Shown: in pieces, positions 60,930 to 64,000 of the stretch
Numbering within the stretch: position 1 is the stretch's first letter
Layout: each line of letters opens with the position of its first letter
Source of the DNA: Xenoacremonium recifei
Taxonomy: Eukaryota; Ascomycota; Sordariomycetes; Hypocreales; Nectriaceae
DNA length: 64,000 nucleotides
Assembly (NCBI GenBank): GCA_012184525.1
Contig: WOFQ01000001.1
Span: 620,001-684,000 of the forward strand
Direction: 5' to 3'
The notes under the pieces: generated by a model
Database searches by the model: none
Seen by the model: only the letters and a program-made list of their open reading frames with translations
Told to the model about the DNA's origin: nothing
Position numbers and translations under genes: made by a program

Positions 60930-62831
60930 ATGAAGTCTGTGGGGGGAGCTGCCAGCATTGCTCGGATCCCCCCACAACCTACCACTCTGGCGGTGCAGTG
61001 TTTCAACACCTCCGCATTTTGCGTTTGGGATTTCTCTCTGATGTTGGGCTGGGCTTCTTTTCCCTTCTTTCGTGACGTCACAAAATGAGACTGGAGTTTG
61101 GACAGGGTACATTGCAAAAACTAAAAAAAGAGGATAGGCAACTAGGGGCGCATGACTTGGTTGTGATGGCTGGCTTTGAGGCTGGGAAGAGCTGCTTCGG
61201 GGGTTTTGTTGTCCGGGGCCTGGCTTTGCTTGCCGTGCCGCGCTGTTTGGCACCCCGGCGATTTGCGCTTGGAGAGCGGTTCAGGATATGTCTTCATCGC
61301 AGGCGTCTTGTTGTCTTTGGTAGTCTTTTTGAGCGTGCTGGCGAAATTCGCTGACACACATATCTTGTCAGCTCTTGTATCTGGGGAAACGGGACCTGTC
61401 ATGACATTGCAGACAGAATTGGAATTACAGAGATAAGATCAGCTGGTCGTATGACCTCTCGAAACTATGATGAGATCATCGCAAGGTCATGTGTGCAGTA
61501 TACAAAACATGCATTGAGTCTCGAAGCTAGATGTTCCCAACCAGTCACGAGGGTAGACTTGACGAACATAGCATCCAGAGCGACGATGATGTTGGAGGGA
61601 CAGATGGTCACAGGCAAGTCGCAAGGACAGGGGCAGAGGGCAAACAGGCACTGGGTGCTGCCGCTATTGCTACTTGTTGAGGTGATGGCGCCCTTATCCC
61701 TGTCCCAGCCACTAGGTATCCGAAACGGTGGAAAGTGAATGTGAACGATCGCCAGTGCACAAGCCATGACAAGCCATATCAATAGACTGTCTCACCGCCA
61801 CCACAAGTGCATTTAGGTCTGCGAATAACAAACGGGGAGGCTTGCGGCAGGAGGAGTCTCAATGGCTGACAAGGGAGACGGGTAAATTGCGGTGAAGTTG
61901 AGGCGTCCTGTGAGATGCCGGCACGCGATGCCCTGGACGTAAGTTCAGCACGGTAAGGATTTCAAGGCGGCATCAACGCGCGACTACTCCGTACGGTAAG
62001 CGGCGAACCTGCCGAGCCGTGGTGCCAGAGAAATGAACCCCAGATCCATGGCTAGGGAGCTCTAGCTTCAGCCTGACCGAGCAGGGGCGGGTCCAGCCGT
62101 CCGGGGGGGAGGTGAAGGATCCTGAGACAGCGCTCGTGATGCTGATATCGGTGAGCCGTTAAGGATTCGGGCAAAAAGCAGTACGTAACAGCCCAGCGCC
62201 AACGGCACTATCGGCGACAAGCTGAACGACGAACGCAACGGCCGGTCAGTCAGCATCCACAGCGAGAGGCTAACAACTGATGCCGGTATGGAGATGCCAG
62301 CTCACGCGGAGAGTCCCTGTGCAACTCGGGCTATCTGATACCGGCGTGCTTGCAGCGGACGTTGGATCGTGTAAGACGGGCAGAGTGTTAATAAGACGGC
62401 GTGGCATGTCGGGGTTGCACCACCTCGATTGCCTCAGCCAGATATCATTATTGACAGAGAGCGATTTTCGATGCTGTGCCACTGTCACATTGCGCGGGAG
62501 ACGGTACGGCATGCTGTGACACCCACCAAGAAGAGAAGGTGGCGGGCGACGATCATCGGAGCTGAAGCTCTGGAGTGCTTTCAGTTGGTTGATGTTTGAT
62601 CATGGTGGTGGAGGTCAGTGGGGGGATCAGCTGAAGTACAGCTGAGGGTCTTGAATTATGTCAGCAGCCGGAAACACGCGACAGAGGAGGTGTCAATCCG
62701 GGATTTCTTTCTTCCGCATAGCCGACCAGCGGACAATTTTCATCTCGAATTTCCCTAGTGATCACGCGAAAGCTCGTCGACGCCCGTATATATCCCACTC
62801 CAAGACGCTGCTTGCGACGCGGAGCTCAGCC
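60930..62831. other. 1.9-kb intergenic region
   Basis: Between the dsRBD gene and the uS7m gene, both on the plus strand. TACTCCGTA is at 61985-61993. Open frames on both strands are short and without domains. Nothing else is seen. Confidence 0.45.
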
Positions 62832-63935
62832 ATGTCTCCGAGACTGAGGATCTGGGGCGCATGCAGAGCTCTCGCGGTTCGATCGCGGCCCGTTGCCCCC
62901 CGGGCCGAATCCTTTGTCAATTCTCTTCCCAAAGCGAGATGGTACTCGGACGAGAAACCCAGCGGAACCTCGAAGCCAATTGAGACGGAATCGAAGACTT
63001 CGAAAGGCGTTGAGGTAGGATATATGCTTTGGGGAACTTGGCTTTGGTTCTGGAGCTAATTGACATTGTATAGGCGGAAACCCCCCTCGAATCGAATACC
63101 GAAACGATCAGCGATGCTGTCCTTGAGGAGCTATTCCTCGGCCGCCCTGCGAATCAGTCCGAGGGTGGTCTGACTGCGGCGCAAGAAGGTGTGCTGTACC
63201 GCGAGGGTGTGATTCCTACGCCCGACGTGGCTGAGGCCATGGAAGCAGCAGCAGAGAAGGCCGAGCTGGTAGCGGAAGCAGACGGGACTGAGTTGGACAA
63301 TCCGGGCCACAAATTCGGCCTGCCTACACTGCCTTCGGAAGGCTACAACTTGAAAAAGCGATACCATCCCGTCCTGGAACAGATTACGCGGTTGTTGATG
63401 CGGGATGGTAAGCTGGGAGCTGCGCAAAGGGTAGGATTACGCTTATGAAAACCCATTGATGCCAAGCTAACTCGGGATGCAGAATATGGCCATCGTCATG
63501 AACCAGCTGCGAACTTCTCCGCCCCCGATCTACAGCCCGAAATACCCCCTCCTCCCAGGCTCTCCGCCCGCCTCCTTCCTCCCCCTCAACCCGATCCTGT
63601 ATATCACTGTGGCCATCGACTCCGTGGCACCACTCATGAAGGTCAAGAACATTGCCGGAGCCGGCGGTGGTGGCCGTGCGCTGGAGCTCCCTATCCCGCT
63701 GTCACTGCGGCAGCGACGCCGGACAGCGTTCATGTGGATCTTGGACATTGTCAATAAGAAGCCGTCGAAGGGTAGCGGCCGCAAGCAGTTCCCCAGCCGG
63801 ATAGCTGAGGAGATCATTGCGGTCGTGGAGGGCCGGTCGAGCGTGTGGGAGAAGCGGAAGCAGGTCCACAAGCTGGGCGTGCTGTCGCGAGCGAACATTG
63901 GCTCGAACAAGCTGCGCGTGAAGAAGAAGATGTAA
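62832..63935 (+). CDS. RSM7: Mitochondrial small-subunit ribosomal protein uS7m
   Basis: Three exons (62832-63014, 63074-63430, 63483-63935) give 330 aa. The N-terminus (MSPRLRIWGACRALAVRSR...) is Arg-rich and lacks acids at first, as in a mitochondrial presequence. The C-terminal two thirds is the uS7 fold: HPVLEQITRLLMRDGKLGAAQRN, PLMKVKNIAGAGGG, ELPIPLSLRQRRR, AFMWILD and VHKLGVLSRANIG. uS7 binds the 3' major domain of small-subunit rRNA and nucleates head assembly of the mitoribosome. An upstream in-frame ATG at 62658 would add 58 residues; the chosen Met gives the more typical presequence. Introns use GTAGGA donors and TAG/CAG acceptors. This is a conserved housekeeping gene, useful for placing the organism. 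Confidence 0.92.
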
Positions 63936-64000
63936 GAGTGGAAGGAGAGGCATGGCCCGCGTGGGTGTTGTACACTAGATGTGCCAAATATGTAACTATA

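Noticed and set aside
62658..62831. In-frame upstream extension of uS7m by 58 codons
   Set aside because: The extension does not look like a presequence, while the product from 62832 begins with a typical mitochondrial targeting segment; kept only as an alternative start.
1..64000. CRISPR arrays, bacterial operons, insertion sequences
   Set aside because: No regularly spaced repeats, no transposase-like frame and no bacterial gene organisation; the window is eukaryotic throughout.

Overview
The window is chromosomal DNA from a filamentous ascomycete (Pezizomycotina; probably a Sordariomycete, but the class is an inference). Genes are single transcription units on both strands with many short introns, mostly about 45-100 nt, with GTAAGT/GTGAGT-type donors and CTAAC/CTGAC-type branch sites. 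The families are typical of such fungi: a CFEM protein, sugar-porter MFS transporters, a PDR-type ABC transporter, a Zn2Cys6 regulator, an arylsulfotransferase-fold secreted protein and a fungal GH32 enzyme. I found no prokaryotic operons, CRISPR arrays, rRNA operon or convincing tRNA. All gene models were built by hand from open frames, splice signals and codon phase.

Layout. 0.9-8.8 kb: CFEM membrane protein (-), flavin monooxygenase (+), Trf4/Cid14-type poly(A) polymerase (+). 11-19.2 kb: sugar transporter (+), Erg28-like protein (-) and a full-length PDR ABC transporter (-), which would place sterol metabolism and drug efflux side by side. 20.4-28.5 kb: kinase-fold protein (-), 93-aa Cys/His-rich protein (+), second sugar transporter (-), RBR-type E3 ligase (-). 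30.6-37.3 kb: a regulator with two Zn2Cys6 clusters (+), third sugar transporter (+), and a propeller-repeat/coiled-coil protein (-). 37.3-42.9 kb: an AT-rich island with a 41-bp tandem duplication, a broken ORF and a PQ-loop membrane protein whose first exon I could not place. 42.9-48.4 kb: a frame interrupted by two in-frame UGA codons (+), a small protein resembling fungal STAND/HeLo-type N-terminal domains (-), and a secreted arylsulfotransferase-fold protein with a short uORF (-). 50.8-52.7 kb: secreted GH32 enzyme of the fungal fructosyltransferase type (-). 52.8-60.5 kb: about 7.7 kb without a supportable gene, with one AT-rich coding relic. 60.5-63.9 kb: a 95-aa double-stranded-RNA-binding-domain protein (+) and mitochondrial ribosomal protein uS7m (+).

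How the genes may work together. The window is rich in carbohydrate handling: three sugar-porter transporters, a secreted fructosyl-transferring or hydrolysing enzyme and a regulator directly upstream of one transporter. They are not one compact cluster, so co-regulation is only a hypothesis. No secondary-metabolite core enzyme is present. The most unusual items are the tandem zinc clusters, the twin in-frame UGA codons, the Erg28-like gene with GTG where ATG is expected, the stop-start overlap before the arylsulfotransferase gene, and the propeller/coiled-coil protein.
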